From Chrysemys picta bellii (Eukaryota; Chordata; Testudines; Emydidae): DNA of 64,000 bases. The notes under the pieces were generated by a model. The model saw only the letters and a list, made by a program, of their open reading frames with translations. It was not told the origin of the DNA and made no database searches. How positions within the stretch are numbered: the first letter of the stretch is position 1; each line of letters opens with the position of its first letter. This document shows, piece by piece, positions 23,590-34,195 of the stretch. The stretch covers positions 120,111,434-120,175,433 of the forward strand of contig NC_088795.1 in NCBI RefSeq assembly GCF_011386835.1. The letters run 5' to 3'. The translations under genes were made by a program, and so were the position numbers.

Positions 23590-24780
23590 TGGCATAAACC
23601 AGGAGTAACCCTGTGTGGGGAGTAGCTCCCTTCGATGAACACCCAGCCAGCCAGTTAGCTGTAAAATCCCTCTTGGTAGCTGTTCCCTACTTGCTTTACC
23701 TGTAAAGGGTTAAAAAGTCCCCCAGGTAAAGAAAAAAAATGTGGGCACCTGACCAAAAGAGCCAATGGGAAGGTAGAACTTTTTAAAATTGTGAAAGAAA
23801 CTTTCCCTTTGTCTGTTGTTCACTGGGGTGCAGGGATACGGAGCAGTAATGCTATAAGCGGGAATGCTGTGTAAGGTTTGAACCAGGTATGAAAAAGTAT
23901 CTTCCATACCTAGAAGAAATAATTTAGATAGGGAATGTTTAGTTAGATGCTATCAGATTTATTTCTTATTTTGGCTTGTGGATCTTCTTTGTGCCAACCC
24001 CTGATGCTTTTGTTTGCTTGTAACCTTTAAGCAGAACCCCCAAGAAAGCTAGTTTGGGTGTTTAATTTTTGGAATTGCTCTTTTAAAATCTAGCAAAAGC
24101 CTTATTTTATTTCTTTTTGTTTTTAATAAAATTTACCTTTTTAAAGAACAGGATTGGATTTTTGGTGTCCTAAGAGGTTTCTGTATATGTTGTTTAATTA
24201 GCTGGTGGCAACCGCTAATTTCCTTTGTTTTCTTTCTCAGCTCTTCCCCGGAAGGGGGGTGAAAGGGCTTAAGGGTACCAAGTTTTTTTTCCCTCCTGCT
24301 GATAATAGCTCATCTTAATTAATTAGCCTCTTAGAGTTGGTAGGGCAACTCGCACGTTTTCATGTTCTCTGTATGTGTATATATATCTCTTCACTATATG
24401 TTCCATTCTGTGCATCCGATGAAGTGGGGTGTAGCCCACGAAAGCTTATGCTCAAATAAATTTGTTAGTCTCTAAGGTGCCACAAGTACTCCTGTTCTTT
24501 TTGAGGATACAGACTAACACGGCTGCTACTCTGAAACCCACAGGGAGGAATTCCCAAGTGCTCCTTCCTGGGTCCAAAGGGTTTTTTTTTTTTTGTTTTT
24601 TTTTTTTGCATTTGGGTGGTGGCAGCGTTTACCAAGCCAAGGTCAGAGAAAAGCTGTAACGGAAGTTTAACACAAGCCTGGAGTGGCCAGTATTAATTTT
24701 TAAAATCTTTGCTGGCCCCTACCTTCTGTACTCAAAGTGCCAGAACTGGTATTCAGCCTTGACAAACCCCATTGAATTTC
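23590..24780 (+). mobile_element. LTR-like turtle repeat, interrupted
   Basis: A block I recognise as an LTR-type repeat in turtles. It has an upstream part 'ctttacctgtaaagggtta', a polyadenylation-like aataaa near 24125 followed by 'caggattggatttttggtgt', 'agctggtggcaaccgctaat', 'cagctcttccccgg', and after the insert 'aggaattcccaagtgctcct', 'gggtggtggcagcg' and 'ctggagtggccagtattaat'. No gag or pol is present. A Penelope-like copy sits at about 24290-24536. Outer ends are approximate. Confidence 0.5.
24290..24536 (+). mobile_element. Penelope-like 3' repeat with hammerhead-like core
   Basis: Starts around 'tgctgataatagctcatctt' and ends at 'gactaacacggctgctactc' followed by tgaaac. At 24416-24453 it has the hammerhead order: a core string ccgatga (standard ctgatga, so position U4 is changed), paired stem II (gtggg/cccac), gaaa, a short stem III (gc-ttat-gc), then t-c as U-H. 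It is inserted in the LTR-like element. No duplication is evident at the junctions. Confidence 0.65.
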
Positions 24781-25036
24781 CTAATGCAAAACTCTTCTTG
24801 TTGATGGGGTCTAGTTTTCCACCCTGAAAGCTACTACTGTGGAGTATGTTTAACCCCTGGTTAGTGATATATTATGTGAACTCATAGGTAGGCAGCAAAA
24901 TGTAATGTACTGTCTACTGTGCTACAGATAAACCTGAGTAAAAAGCAACAGCTTTCAGCGATGTAAGGAGCTAGTTTTAGGTGAGAGTCAGGCCTGCACT
25001 GGAGCCAAATATCACCCATATGGTTGTAAGTTGCTG
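24781..25036. other. Intronic DNA, nothing recognised
   Basis: Short unique stretch between repeats. No feature seen. Confidence 0.5.
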
Positions 25037-25283
25037 AGGGTGTATCTATATTTGAGCTTGTAGGTGTGAGTCCCAGCTCATGTAGATGAACCTGCCCTAG
25101 CACACTTGAGTACATGCTCAAGGGGCTGGGTAGGTTTGTACTCAGGAGGCTGGCTGAACTGCCGCATGTGCTACCCTGACCACACTGCTATTTGTAGGTG
25201 ATATGTCAAGCAGAGCTAATGTAGGTTCATCTACATGAGCTGGGAATCACACCTCCCAGCTCAAATGTTACACATAGCCCAGA
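25037..25283. mobile_element. Palindromic MITE with long arms
   Basis: The left arm runs 'gtgtatctatatttgagctt' then 'gtcccagctcatgtagatga'. The right arm is its approximate inverse, 'aggttcatctacatgagctg' then 'cccagctcaaatgttacaca'. Arms are roughly 60 bp around a central spacer. Non-coding. Confidence 0.7.
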
Positions 25284-25600
25284 AGTTGTATACATATTCC
25301 ACTGTAGTAACTTTTAGGGTGAAAAACTAAAGCCCGGCAATAATCCTCAGTGTTTAGAACTCCAAAACTATGTCTTTCTCTGGGTACAATTTGTTTCATT
25401 CATATCCAGTTGGATGGAGGAACAGTCGTTTACCTACAGGATATATTTTACTTCTGAGTGTGAAACATTAAAGTAAGCAGAATGGGACACTAATCCAGAC
25501 AAACCAAAATGCATTGCATCAAAAATGTGACTGATTTGTATCTCCGTTTGAAATGTTTCTTCTTGTGCCAAAATCTGCATGTTCCACAAACACCATACAG

Positions 25601-26822
25601 TAGGGTTACCATATTTCAGCAAGCAAAAAAGAGGATGGGAGGAGCCCCACCCCCGTCCTGCCCTAGCCCCGCCCCTGCCCCTCCCACTTCCCGCCCCCCT
25701 CAGAACCCCCAACCCTCCCCCGTTCCTTGTCCCCTGACTGCCCCCTCCTGGGACCCCTGCCCCTAACTGCCCCCCAGGACTCCACCCCCTATCTAAGCCT
25801 CCCTGCCTCTTGTTCCCTGACTGCCCCCTCCTGAGACCCTCCCCCCATCCTAACTGGCCCCCTAGGACCCTACCCCCTACCTGTACCCTGATTGCCCCAA
25901 CCCTTATCCACACCCCCACCCCCAGACAGACCCCTGGAACTCCCACGCCCCATCCAACCACTCCCCACCCCCTGACAGCCCCCCCCAGAACTCCCGACCC
26001 ATCTAAACCCCTCTGCTCCCTGTCCCCTGACTGCTCCAACCCATCTCCCCACCCCTGCCCCCTGACAGCCCCCCCCAGAACTCCCAAACACCCCCCCCCC
26101 GCTCCTTGTCCCCTGACTGCCCCCTCCTGGGACCCCTGCTCCTAATTGCCCTCCAGAACCCCAACCCCTACCTAAGCCTCCCTGTTCCTTGTCCCCTAAC
26201 TGCCCCCTCCTAAGACCCCCCAAACTGCCCCCCAGGATCCTACCCCCTACCTGTACCCTGACTGCCCAAAACCTTCTCCACCCCCCCAAAAAGCCCCCCC
26301 CGAACTCCCGACCCCCCCGTCTCTTGACTGCCCCCTCCAGAACCTCCCTGCCCCTTCTCCTGCCCCCTGGCCCCCTTACCCCGCCGCTCAGAACATGGTG
26401 TTGGGCTCTGTGCGGAGCCGGACACGTGGCTGCGCTCCCCAGCGCAACACACAACCCGGTCCCTGTCCCTGCACAGTGCTGCTGGAGCGGGGCGCTGGGC
26501 TGCAGGGGAGGAGGAGCTGCCGAGGCCTGATGCAAACGGCTTGGCAGGCCGGCCGGCTCAGAATGCAGGGAGGGAGGGAGGGGGTGAGGAGGAGCTCTAC
26601 AGCTGCTCCGGAGTCCAGCCCGGCAAGCTGCGGGGGAAGAGCTCTGGCTGCCAGAGCCCCATGCGAGCGGCTGACTTTCCTGCAGCCCTCCCAGCTGCGC
26701 CTCGCTCTGCATGGGGGGGAAATCCCGGACATTTTTAGTGATTTACAAATTCCCCCCCGGACGCTATTTTTAACACAAAAAGGAGGACATGTCCGGGTAA
26801 ATCCGGACGAATGGTAACCCTA
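25601..26822. mobile_element. Non-autonomous hAT element, 1222 bp
   Basis: The element is bounded by perfect 8-bp duplications, ccatacag (25593-25600 and 26823-26830). Terminal inverted repeats are 'tagggttaccat' and 'atggtaacccta'. An 8-bp duplication and a tagg-type end fit the hAT superfamily. The interior is a C-rich minisatellite-like array of units such as 'ccctgactgccccctcc', followed by a GC-rich part from about 26390. No transposase is seen. Open frames up to 280 codons are products of the C-rich composition. Confidence 0.9.
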
Positions 26823-27709
26823 CCATACAGGATGGTTCACAGGCCACAGACTTGGTGTTTGTGTCTTTGTGACCTTTCACACTAGATGTAAAATTGAAGA
26901 AGTTTTGCCTCCCTCCACCATGTGCCATGGTGATTTGATTCCCTGCCTTTTCCAGAGATGCCGAGCACCACAGCACATTGGTAAATTATTGCAAACTCCC
27001 ATCTACACTCTCCAATATCATTGCAGTCCCCCATGAAAAAAAATTAGCTTAGCTTCTCCACTCTTTAAGTTTCAACTAGCTCTGGCCAATTTGACATTTC
27101 TTAATCTGAGCTTGTTTTCCAGGTGACCAGTTCACTTTTTTAAAGTCTTGCAGTCATTACTGTTGGTTAGAATGGTGACATGCAAGATTCTTCAGGCCTG
27201 AACCTCCATTTTTCAGTTTTATTGTCTCTCTCTTTCCATAGCAATTGTCGTAGCAATTACAATTACCTGGATCACAACTAACCTTTCATTAATATCCACT
27301 GCGTTTCCATGATTCAAGTCCATAATTGTTTGGTAAGTCACATTCACAGCTTCAAGATGCTGGGAACTCTAATGCAGGCAAGCCTGGAATATGAAGTTCA
27401 AAATACCAGATTTTAGAAGAAACTTGATTTTAGTCATAAATTTGGCCTGGTTTCCAGAGGTACTCAGCAATATAAAAACTGATGTGAATGGGAGCTGTAA
27501 TTGTTCAGCACCTCTGAAAATCAGATTCCTAGCAGTAGCATAATGAATTAAAGGTGTTACATCAAGTTTACATTGGTGTAACTGAGAGCAGAATTTGGCC
27601 CATTATGTATAACTCTTTCACCTGAGTTGTTACGAGAGACACTCTTTACTGGTATAAATTTACACTAGTGGTGATTTTTTAAAACAGCCCAGTTCTCATT
27701 TAAGTAGAT
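26823..27709. other. Intronic DNA, nothing firmly recognised
   Basis: Unique-looking, apart from a palindromic MITE-like piece around 27546-27600 ('tgttacatcaag...ttggtgtaact'). No gene. Confidence 0.5.
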
Positions 27710-27745
27710 AAATAATAGCTAAGTATCAGAGGGGTAGCCGTGTTA

Positions 27746-28040
27746 GGGTAGGTCTATACTTACCTCCGGGTCCGGCGGTAAGCAATCAATCTTCTGGGAT
27801 CAATTTATCGCGTCTTGTCTAGACGCGATAAATCGATCCCGATCTATCCCGGAAGTGCTCGCCGTCGACGCCGGTACTCCTGCTCTGCGAGAGGAGTACG
27901 CGCAGTCGACGGGGGAGCCTGCCTGCCGCGTCTGGACCCGTGGTAAGTTCGAACTAAGGTACTTCGACTTCAGCTACGTTATTCACGTAGCAGAAGTTGC
28001 GTATCTTAGTTTGAAGTGGGGGGTTAGTGTGGACCAGCCC
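27746..28040. mobile_element. PIF/Harbinger-type MITE, TTA target site
   Basis: A 295-bp element flanked by TTA (27743-27745 and 28041-28043). Ends are 'gggtaggtctatacttac' and 'gttagtgtggaccagccc', which are inverse to each other with a few changes. Removing it restores the Penelope-like sequence 'gccgtgtta-gtctggatctg'. The interior has hairpins such as 'tttatcgcgtct' with 'agacgcgataaa'. It is the same family as 54911-55195 but in the opposite orientation. No transposase. Confidence 0.9.
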
Positions 28041-28106
28041 TTAGTCTGGATCTGTAAAAAGCAACAGAGAGTCCTGTGGCACCTTTAAGACTAACAGATG
28101 TATTGG

Positions 28107-28144
28107 AGCATAAGCTTTCGTGGGTGAATACCCACTTTGTCAGA
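28107..28144 (-). ncRNA. Degraded hammerhead-like motif, inverted partner
   Basis: The inverse of the motif at 28163-28200, within the left arm of the fold-back. On the - strand the core reads ctgacaa instead of ctgacga, so the invariant G8 is lost. Stem II, gaaa and the short stem III are kept. It is expected to be inactive. Confidence 0.5.
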
Positions 28145-28162
28145 CATGCGTCTGACATGTGT

Positions 28163-28200
28163 CTGACGAAGTGGGTATTCACCCACGAAAGCTTATGCTC
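28163..28200 (+). ncRNA. Hammerhead-ribozyme-like motif
   Basis: In order: ctgacga (matches core CUGANGA), one extra a, stem II gtgggt/acccac closed by attc, gaaa, then a short stem III with a15.1-gc/gc-t around ttat, followed by c (position H17). All invariant core bases are present. Deviations are the extra adenine before stem II and a weak stem I ('gtgt' upstream against 'caatac' downstream). The motif is part of the Penelope-like 3' repeat, where hammerheads are known in other species. Self-cleavage is not shown by sequence alone. Confidence 0.55.
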
Positions 28201-28261
28201 CAATACATCTGTTAGTCTTAAAGGTGCCACAGGACTCTCTGTTGCTTTTTAAATAATAGCT

Positions 28262-29879
28262 GGGTTTCAAAAGTGCTCAGCACCCAGCAGCTCAAAAGAT
28301 GACACTTAAAAATGTTATTATTTATTTACATGTTTTACCCGTAGCACCTAGAAGCCAGGGCCCCAGTATACTAGGCACTGTAGAGACATATAACAAAGAG
28401 AGAGCCCCTGCCCCAAACAGTGGTAATTTAAGTGATAGCTAAATAAATAAGTTTGGAAATGTGCTGAAATCTTTTGAAAATCTTGCCCTGATTGTGGGTG
28501 CTGAACCATTTTGACAATGTGGCTCTTAAGGTTTTTTACCATTTACTATTGCTAAAATAGTGCTACACCCTGTTCTAGGTTACAGCTGTACAACCCCATT
28601 CAGCACATTCATTTTACCCAGATACAACCAGGGGAAGAATTTGGCTGGTAGCTTCTAAAAGCACTTTGATTTGGGATCCTTCAGGTGCTGTATAAATGTA
28701 CAACATGATTATTATAATCAAACAAAAAAAAAAGAAGAGGGTATTACACAAACAATGAAAATGGATCTGGAGGCATCTTGCCATTAATGGCTGCCTGACC
28801 AGGTTATCTCTCTCTCTCTCTTAAAAGTAAACTGTGTGGTATGTCTTCATGTGCCCCATGGGGCTTTTTGTTCTCAGAAGCAATAATTAAGTTATAGGCT
28901 TATTTCTCTATACACTTCTCCTCCTTGTCTGCTTATTAATTCAGAGAAATGCCTAGGAGCAAGCTGATGAAGCGAGGTAGATTTGAATGTGAGACATCGT
29001 TGTCAGAGAGGAGGAGAGGAAATAACCCTTTTTTTTTTCCCCTGCCACCAGGCTGTTTAACTTGCTATAAATTATCGAGAACTGTTAGTAAATTAGTATG
29101 CCACCTGGGATGGGCTGTGGGATTATTGTGTGATTTCTATTTACTTTTCTGGAATGGGCTGCAGTCTCAGATGAGTGCTTCTTTCAGGAAACTCACTTGA
29201 ATAAAAGACAAAAGGCCATTTTTTCTGGGCATAAATTACACTGAGTTTTTAATTAACTTTTAATTACATGAAAGAGGCTCTTCATAACTCTCAATGTTTT
29301 TTTGTTTTATGACTCAGCCTTTCTGGCTGCTCTTTAGTCCAGGCTCCACACAGCAGGTTGTGTTGTAGTACAGTTATTTTGAAAGTAGTCACAAAGATTT
29401 TTTTAACAGTGTTACCCAAACACTTGATAGCGAAGCCAGTAAAACATCCTGCACTTTTAAGCAGTGGGTAACTGTAGTCTGGGACTGTAGTGAATTAAAA
29501 TATGAGAGGAGGACAAGCCGGAGAGATATATCAGAAAGGCATTTATAAACCTAAGAAAACCGTCTTTGCTGTATCCAGCAGTGGTGATAATATTAACAGG
29601 TATAAAGTACAAAGAAGCAAAGTCTGGAACAACTTGAAGAGTGGAAAAGTAATTTTGTGGAGATGGGCAGGTAATACTCAACTCAACTAATTTCATATAG
29701 TGTTTGAAAATTAAGTTCATAGGGATAATTCATGTGTCCTGGGCGCAGGGCCAATTCCAACAATGGAGCAAAGCCTGCTGCAGCAGGGGACCAATGGATT
29801 TTGAGGCCCCTTCCTATCAGGGACAGGCTGACATGGAGTGACGATCATGCTGCAATAACAGGTGGTGAGGAGTACAGTC
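28262..29879. other. Intronic DNA, nothing recognised
   Basis: Unique-looking, with a (TC)n run near 28807-28821. The part 28920-29300 has homeobox-type taatta sites around 29250-29266 and looks like ordinary non-repetitive intron. No exon with splice sites seen. Confidence 0.5.
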
Positions 29880-30725
29880 TGTGACAGGTTGATAATATTT
29901 GTAATATGCTCAACAAATCTTATAGAATTAAGATAAATTGTATAGAATTAAGTTAAATCTTACTGAATTAAGGTTAACACCTTTGGAGTTAATTTTATTA
30001 GAAATGCAAATGTTTATGTACTATTGTGAGATTGTATGGAATTGCTTTAGCAGGAAGACAAGATTTATGCAATCCTTGGAAGGCATTAGGAACTTCCAAA
30101 AGTCTTTTTGGAACAATACGTATTAAATGGATTCCCTAGCAAATATTTTTGGGTGATGGGAATGCAAATTCTCCCCTCCGAAGCCAACCCTTTGAAGATA
30201 TTTGCTGGGGGGAGGGACCCATTGTGCATACATTACATGCTTCTGGAAACCCTGATTTGCTTAAAGAGGAAACTGCACATGTTATGAATGTGCTTGTTCT
30301 GAGCTGAAGCTCTGATGAACTTGAAGCCACTAGGGAGGGATGTTGAAAGATTATTCTTGCCAGAGTCCATGTGAGAATTGGGATAAATCCTGGCAAGCTT
30401 ATAAGCATGCATGCAGGTTCTTTGATTCGTTTTAATATGTTTCCTCTGTAACACTTTTTTCCCTTAAGAATGAAGTAGACTTGCCTAGAAAACTCTGTAT
30501 GGTAACTTATATTTGTAACAATCACTCTATCCGTTTCTGAAGAGAAATCAAGCAGGTTTGTTTTGACAGGCTGTCTTTGCTGGGAAATAGGCAGGGAAAG
30601 TAGGGAACCTCCGAGGATCTCCACCCGAGAGAGGCAACAGCTGGGCAGCTGGAAGCCTGAGAATGGGTGCCCTTGCTGGGCTACTGAGGGGAGATACAGG
30701 TGCAGCTGCCCTGAACTGTGACACA
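29880..30725 (+). mobile_element. Probable solo LTR (TG...CA ends)
   Basis: A block beginning 'tgtgacaggttgataatatt' and ending 'ccctgaactgtgacaca'. It has partly repeated 'agaattaag' units near its start and a 'cttaagaatgaagtagactt' segment in the second half. The ends and recall of a similar turtle repeat suggest an LTR, but no target-site duplication was confirmed. The 196-codon antisense frame inside is not recognised. Confidence 0.4.
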
Positions 30726-30837
30726 AACTAATTTGTGCTAGTTTAAAACTCTCTATTCCTTTCTTTATAGGTTCTTATACTATGCTCATCACCGTAGCTA
30801 TCTGAGCACCTTCCAGTAATTCATTAAAACCTGCATC

Positions 30838-30894
30838 TTGTTAAGGGGTTAGACTAGTCCCTTCTAGCCCCATGGGTCTATGATTCTATGATTA
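30838..30894 (+). repeat. CR1-like 3' tail
   Basis: 'gttaaggggttagactagtc', 'ccttctagccccatggg' and 'tctatgattctatgatt' form the short 3' end of a CR1-like element. Confidence 0.65.
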
Positions 30895-31249
30895 AGCTTT
30901 GCGACTAACGTTGGCCATATGTTTTTTCTCTTGGCCTCTCCCTAGGGGGAGAAGTGTGTGTGAGATGCGGTGGTTTGTTTTGGAAGGTTTATCGTGCACA
31001 CATGCACACATGCAGAGCTATCTGTGTTAGAAAATGGAAGTTCAAAGAAGTGTGCCTGGCACTTACACCAAAAGTTGTGAGGCTTGTGAAGGTCCTTTTC
31101 CTGTCATAATTCATTCCACAGTCTCAGGCTGGCCCCTGAGAAAGTGCCATCTCCTGCACATACAAGCTTTTCCCGTTACTGTAGAAAATGCCATTGTGCC
31201 AATGGAATGGAGTTATTAACCACAGTCTCCATCCTGGAGCTTTAGTCAA

Positions 31250-31990
31250 TCTTTTAGCTATTCTGGGCCCAGGCCCTTGTGTGCCTTGAAGATGAGGACT
31301 GAGCCCTTGAACTTGATTGAGTAGTCTGTGGGAAACTAGCATAGGGTGCTGAGGACAGGTTTGATGTGCTCCTGGTAGCCTGTGTTACTGTGGAGACACA
31401 CTGTAATGTTCTTTATTGGTTGTAGTTTCCTAAGGGCTGAAGGCTTCATGCCCAAATATATTGCATTCCTGTAGTCCAGTCGAGAGGTGAAAAAAGAGAT
31501 GAATAACTGAGGCCAGGTAATTGTTTGCCAGGATGGCAGGGAGTTTTCTAGCCAACTGGAGATGGTATAAAGATTACTTGTGAGTGCCAGTATGTGAGAG
31601 CTTAGCATGAGAAATCTAGGAACACCACTAAACTGTGGACTGAAGTGACCAATTATGTGTGCCTTCAATCAAAGGAAATTGCACCAAGGCTGCAAACTCT
31701 TTCAAATGTTTTCCTCTGCCTCTCAGTATAACCTCTGTCTTGCTTGCATTCAGCTTCAGCCAGCTGGTCTTCATCCACGTGCTGATCTTATACAAACACT
31801 GGTAATGGTATATGGTCATATGTGTTGAAAGATAAGTAGAGCTGTATCATCTGCATATTGCTAGCACTTTAGTCCATGTTGTCTAACCTGTTCACTTAGT
31901 GGCTGCATGTAGGTGTTGAATAGCACTAGTGAGAGAGAACAGATCATTATGGGACTCCACAAGAGAGCGGTCTAGTGGTGGAGGTGCAGT
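31250..31990 (-). mobile_element. L2-type LINE reverse transcriptase fragment
   Basis: On the - strand, broken frames give the reverse-transcriptase motif YADDTALL (near 31835-31860), then STWMKTSWLKLNASKTEVIL and FFTSRLDYRNAIYLGMKPSA with LRKLQPIKN. These follow the order of L2/CR1-superfamily polymerases (YADD, thumb, then S-R-L-D-Y-x-N-A). Frameshifts separate the pieces. The Cys usual in 'DYCNA' is Arg here. The copy is inactive and 5'-truncated; ends are approximate. Confidence 0.8.
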
Positions 31991-33639
31991 TTCCTATCAC
32001 CCCTCATAGAGGGTGTCCCTCTGGGAAGGACTCATTCCATTTTAGCACATTACCCTGTATCTCTGTCACCACTCTTAAGTGTTGATGGTCCAGGCTAGTG
32101 CACAGTTATCAATGATTCACCAGATCCTTGACACACTGTGCTGTGGATGGTAACAGGCTTTGGAATTAGGTGGAGGACATGAATTTTTGTAGCTAAATCA
32201 GAATCTATGGTGATTCATTATTAAGCTTTTGATGCACATTTTATTTTAGATTAAATAAAACTGCACAAGAAAGAACAAAAACTAAAGTCCATGAGAGAGT
32301 ATGGTGTGCGCCTCCTCTGTGATATGCTGCATGATCTCCGCCGTACAAAACTTCAGTTACCTTCTGCAAATGGCAGACTCTTAGAAGTTTTAAGGTGAAA
32401 TATAGAGAAAATAAAATCATATGTTACAAGGCTGCCTACGTGCAAATAAGAACTTGAGTTTCTAGGGGATTCAGAATATCTCCCTATTTATTGTTGCCCT
32501 TTCTAGGGAATACTTCAAGTTGTCCTCTTACTGTTTAACAGGAAAATTTCTTCAATTGTTCCCCTAATTTCTTACACAGGCTCATGGTCCCTATACCCTC
32601 CAAATTCAAGACTTGAGAGCACACAATCAAATGACTTTGCAGATGACACTGCTGGCATGGAGGGACATTGGCTATGCTGTTAGGCATCCTAGGAAAAAAG
32701 GGGGTTTTCCTGATAGAAGTCTTTGACCTGAGCTGTGCCTGGTGAATAATTTGCGGTACCCGATGCCTGTCAGGAATCACTTAACGCTGTTGTTGGTCTA
32801 AGGAAAAAAAATAGTTGCTAAGAGTGGGCTGAGCTCTACTTGCATCTTAGAAAGGAGAGCATGTCAATCTGAAAACAAAAGGAAAGAGAGAACTTGTAAA
32901 ACGAAATCCTGCAAATTAAAGTTGAGAGGTAAATGTTTGACGGAACACCTGGGCAGTTTCCAAACATGGGAACAGTGCTGGAGCACAGCAGCAAATCACT
33001 AAATGAGGTGGCTTATTTTTATCCTTTGACTAACATAGGCTTTTATAAGACTGTTTGTTTGGGTCAAAGGTGAAGATATGCAATTCCCTGTTCCTTTTTA
33101 TACTGGGCTTGTGTGTGCCAGCACAATAGCTGATTTCAACAAGAGATGTGCACATCTGCATATCTGAGATTAAAAGTCAGCCTTGGATTGAATAAGGCTC
33201 CTCTCCCTCCCCCCCGCCTTAAAGTTAACTGTAAGACACCGAGAGTACCAGGCAATATCCAAATCTTAGCTATAAACATCAGTACAGGGGATTGAAATTA
33301 AATGGCCTGTGCTATATAGGCAGTCCAATGATCTAATGATCCCTTTTGGTCTAAAAGCTGTGAATCACTGAAGGGGTTAACAAAAATCACCTTCTTGCAA
33401 AGTAACTTTGAATGATAAAAGCAAATAATGCTAGGTGTGAACCCTGATTAATAGTTACTTCCATATGAGCCACAGTTGCTTGTCTTAGTTTAGTTTTTCA
33501 CTAAGAGGATTGGTCAGGTTAGGGTATAATGTGAAAAAATTCTGGGGGTGTCCCTTGCCCCACATTGCTCTGTCAATGTGTATTAGCACTTGTCTGTATC
33601 TGTTTTGGTACTTCCACTCCCTCCATTCCTGTCGTATCT
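31991..33639. other. Intronic DNA, nothing firmly recognised
   Basis: The first 150 bp may still be L2-derived. The rest is unique-looking. Predicted frames have no recognisable product. Confidence 0.5.
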
Positions 33640-33833
33640 GAGTGCCTTGCAAGCGTTAATTAAGTCATTCTCATAAATTCGAGAAGTATTTTCTAAAGAT
33701 GGGAAAATAAGCCCCAGAGAGATTAAGTGACTTGTCTAAGGTCGCACAGGAAAGTTGTGGCAGAGCCAGGAACTCAGCCTATCTCCTGAATTTCAGCTTA
33801 GTGCATTAACCACATAACCATGCTTCATCCTCA
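33640..33833 (+). repeat. MIR-type SINE
   Basis: Well-preserved MIR layout: 'gggaaaataagccccagaga', 'gattaagtgacttgtctaag', 'gtcgcacaggaaagttgtgg', 'cagagccaggaactcagcct', 'gtgcattaaccacataacca'. This is the best MIR of the window. Confidence 0.9.
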
Positions 33834-34195
33834 GTCCTAGTCTAGAGGAACCAACTCTATGATCTGTGGGCCTGATTCCAGTCCCATTGAAGAACATGGC
33901 AAAGCTCCCATTTACTTTAATGATGCAGTGTCAGGCTCTGTATTAAGGCTGATGGCTGATGTTTTCAGACCTTTGTATAGCTTTCTCACTTAAAGGAATT
34001 TAACAAATAAATCAATCACTTGAATTTTCTTTTCTTGTTGCTGCCATACCTCTTAGCTGAATGTGTTAAAACTTATGCATGCCAAAACGAGGTCCTGAAA
34101 TCTTCCTTGCTACCTCCATTAGCAGTCCCCTCACTCCCAAGTACACAAAGCTCTGGAATTTCAAAACAAAATTACTTTTAAAAAAACCCAATCTA

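Larger units (their letters stand above)
27721..28250 (-). mobile_element. Penelope-like fold-back insertion with 11-bp TSD, split by a MITE
   Basis: The outer duplications aaataatagct lie at 27710-27720 and 28251-28261. Without the nested MITE, the insert consists of two inverted arms of about 90 bp meeting around 28145-28160. The left arm, read on the - strand, carries the 3' terminus ('cagactaacacggctacccc'-type end). The right arm is a partial inverse stopping at 'ctgttgcttttt'. Each arm has 'gcttatgctccaatacatct'. Each arm also has a hammerhead-like segment, at 28163-28200 (+) and 28107-28144 (-). Confidence 0.88.

Noticed and set aside
25870..26712. A 280-codon open frame on the - strand, the longest in the window, with neighbours of 217 and 140 codons
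   Set aside because: It lies inside the hAT element and translates the C-rich minisatellite into Gly/Arg-rich low-complexity peptide. Long frames exist on both strands because stop codons are rare in such composition.
28920..29300. Possible conserved non-coding enhancer with clustered taatta sites
   Set aside because: Conservation cannot be judged without an alignment. AT-rich taatta strings are common in intronic DNA.
30136..30726. A 196-codon frame on the - strand
   Set aside because: It is antisense within a probable LTR, with no retroviral or cellular motif visible. Kept only as repeat content.
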